A stretch of DNA of 64,000 nt, taken from contig NZ_JAKFFS010000004.1 in NCBI RefSeq assembly GCF_021502725.1, positions 186,001 to 250,000 of the forward strand, read 5' to 3'. Shown piece by piece: positions 63,439 to 64,000 of this stretch (within the stretch, counting starts at the first letter, position 1; each line of letters begins with the position of its first letter). A program made the translations under genes and the position numbers. The stretch is from Dyadobacter sp. CY345. GTDB lineage: Bacteria > Bacteroidota > Bacteroidia > Cytophagales > Spirosomataceae. The notes under the pieces are model-generated. The model saw only the letters and a list, made by a program, of their open reading frames with translations. It was not told where the DNA came from and ran no database searches.

Positions 63439-64000
63439 ATGACTCCAACTGTTGCAATTGTCATCCTGAATTATAACGGCAGGCATTATCTGGAAAAATT
63501 TCTGCCAACAGTGCTTCAATACTCTGAGGGCTATGAAATTTGGGTAGCTGATAATGGTTCAACAGATCAATCTTTGGAGTGGCTGCAAAGCCAGCATCCA
63601 TCCGTTAAAACACTTTATATTTCAGAAAATAAAGGATACGCAGGTGGGTATAACAAAGCGTTGAGTCAAATTAACGCCGACTATTATGTTTTGCTGAATT
63701 CCGATATCGAGGTCACTCCGAACTGGATTGCACCAGTGATTTCCTTCATGGAGTCGGATGATAACATTGCGGCTTGCCAGCCAAAAATAAGGGCGTACGA
63801 TTTGCCAACCCATTTTGAGTATGCGGGAGCGGCAGGTGGATATATGGATTACCTTGGATATCCATTTTGTCGTGGCCGTATTTTTGATACCAGGGAAGAA
63901 GATCTTGGTCAGTATGACGACGTAAAAGATGTTTTTTGGGCAACAGGCGCTTGCTTGTTTGTGAGATCAAAGGCCTATCACGAGGCTGATGGATTTGACG
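63439..64000 (+). CDS. Glycosyltransferase family 2 protein, cut by the window end
   Basis: At least 187 residues from ATG 63439, running off the end of the window. The GT2 (GT-A) start VAIVILNYNGRHYLEKFL, the nucleotide-binding VADNGSTD, ENKGYAGGYNKAL, and the metal-binding DxD-like LLNSDIEVTPNW are visible, followed by FWATGACLFVRSKAY. This is a rhamnosyl/N-glycosyltransferase-like pattern acting on cell-surface polysaccharide in the cytoplasm. The donor sugar is unknown. It follows ybaB by 17 bp and may be co-transcribed. Confidence 0.9.
   Translation, partial: MTPTVAIVILNYNGRHYLEKFLPTVLQYSEGYEIWVADNGSTDQSLEWLQSQHPSVKTLYISENKGYAGGYNKALSQINADYYVLLNSDIEVTPNWIAPVISFMESDDNIAACQPKIRAYDLPTHFEYAGAAGGYMDYLGYPFCRGRIFDTREEDLGQYDDVKDVFWATGACLFVRSKAYHEADGFD

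Overview
The window reads as a chromosomal segment of a Bacteroidota bacterium in the order Cytophagales. A Dyadobacter/Spirosomaceae-like genome is my best guess, but the genus is inference. Four things support the placement: seven predicted secreted proteins end in type IX secretion system (T9SS) sorting domains, three of type A (YPNP start) and four of type B (gliding-motility-associated, PNxxTPNGDG-like); several promoters match the Bacteroidota form TTG-N19-20-TAnnTTTG; Shine-Dalgarno sequences are scarce; and succinate dehydrogenase is a sdhC-sdhA-sdhB set with one five-helix membrane subunit. There is no rRNA, prophage, recognisable transposase or CRISPR array. One tRNA gene (Gln, UUG) is present.

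Layout. 1-9 kb: a T9SS adhesin-like protein, a periplasmic thioredoxin, gmd (GDP-mannose dehydratase), a SPOR lipoprotein, murB and a polytopic membrane protein that may be a GT-C glycosyltransferase. 7-11 kb: two divergent SGNH/sialate-O-acetylesterase-like T9SS cargo proteins. 11.4-18.3 kb: ROK kinase, SDR oxidoreductase, MlaE/MlaF-type ABC transporter lacking an adjacent MCE gene, a polysaccharide flippase, a TetR regulator, tRNA-Gln and fabD. 18.4-24.5 kb: two giant paralogous T9SS type B proteins. 24.9-28.5 kb: sdhCAB. 28.7-37.2 kb: OmpH-like chaperone, two small membrane proteins, penicillin acylase, cutC, small hypotheticals, an AlbA_2 protein, a DUF3127 protein and a Cys/Met-metabolism PLP enzyme. 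37.3-44.2 kb: VTT-family membrane protein, then a probable sialic-acid-type cassette (sodium:solute symporter, NanA/DapA-like aldolase, FGE-sialidase fusion), a sigma-factor fragment and an AraC regulator. 44.3-49.7 kb: DoxX, a frameshifted MHS-family transporter, a lipoprotein, a RelE-type toxin-antitoxin pair co-transcribed with an alpha/beta hydrolase, prfB with its programmed frameshift, and a four-helix-bundle (S23-like) gene. 50-58.9 kb: lpdA, a nucleotidyltransferase, a YdjC/ChbG-like deacetylase, two secreted or outer-membrane unknowns, an ADP-heptose-type kinase, a GNAT protein and ribBA. 59-64 kb: a second pair of T9SS type B paralogues, ybaB and a glycosyltransferase cut by the window end.

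The most unusual signal is a family of long imperfect hairpins built from short TGTCAGG / CCTGACA units, with exact 21-bp spacing in one copy. Two copies flank the four-helix-bundle gene at 49.3-49.65 kb. A third copy sits alone at 2.67-2.84 kb and shares exact 16-bp and 13-bp end blocks with the first. This may be an undescribed protein-plus-repeat (REP/IVS-like) element. Two further intergenic repeat types were also seen: an 11-mer GCTnTCGGCT pair at 21-bp spacing after sdhA and after lpdA, and a GGTGC-GCACC hairpin pair at 56.0 kb.

The genes form four loose functional groups: surface display and glycan handling (T9SS cargo, acetylesterases, sialidase, flippase, gmd), envelope building (murB, heptose kinase, OmpH, Mla), central metabolism (sdh, lpdA, ribBA, fabD) and small regulatory or selfish modules. 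All coordinates and motifs come from reading the sequence. Family names come from motif recognition without a database search. Positions of short sites may be off by a base.
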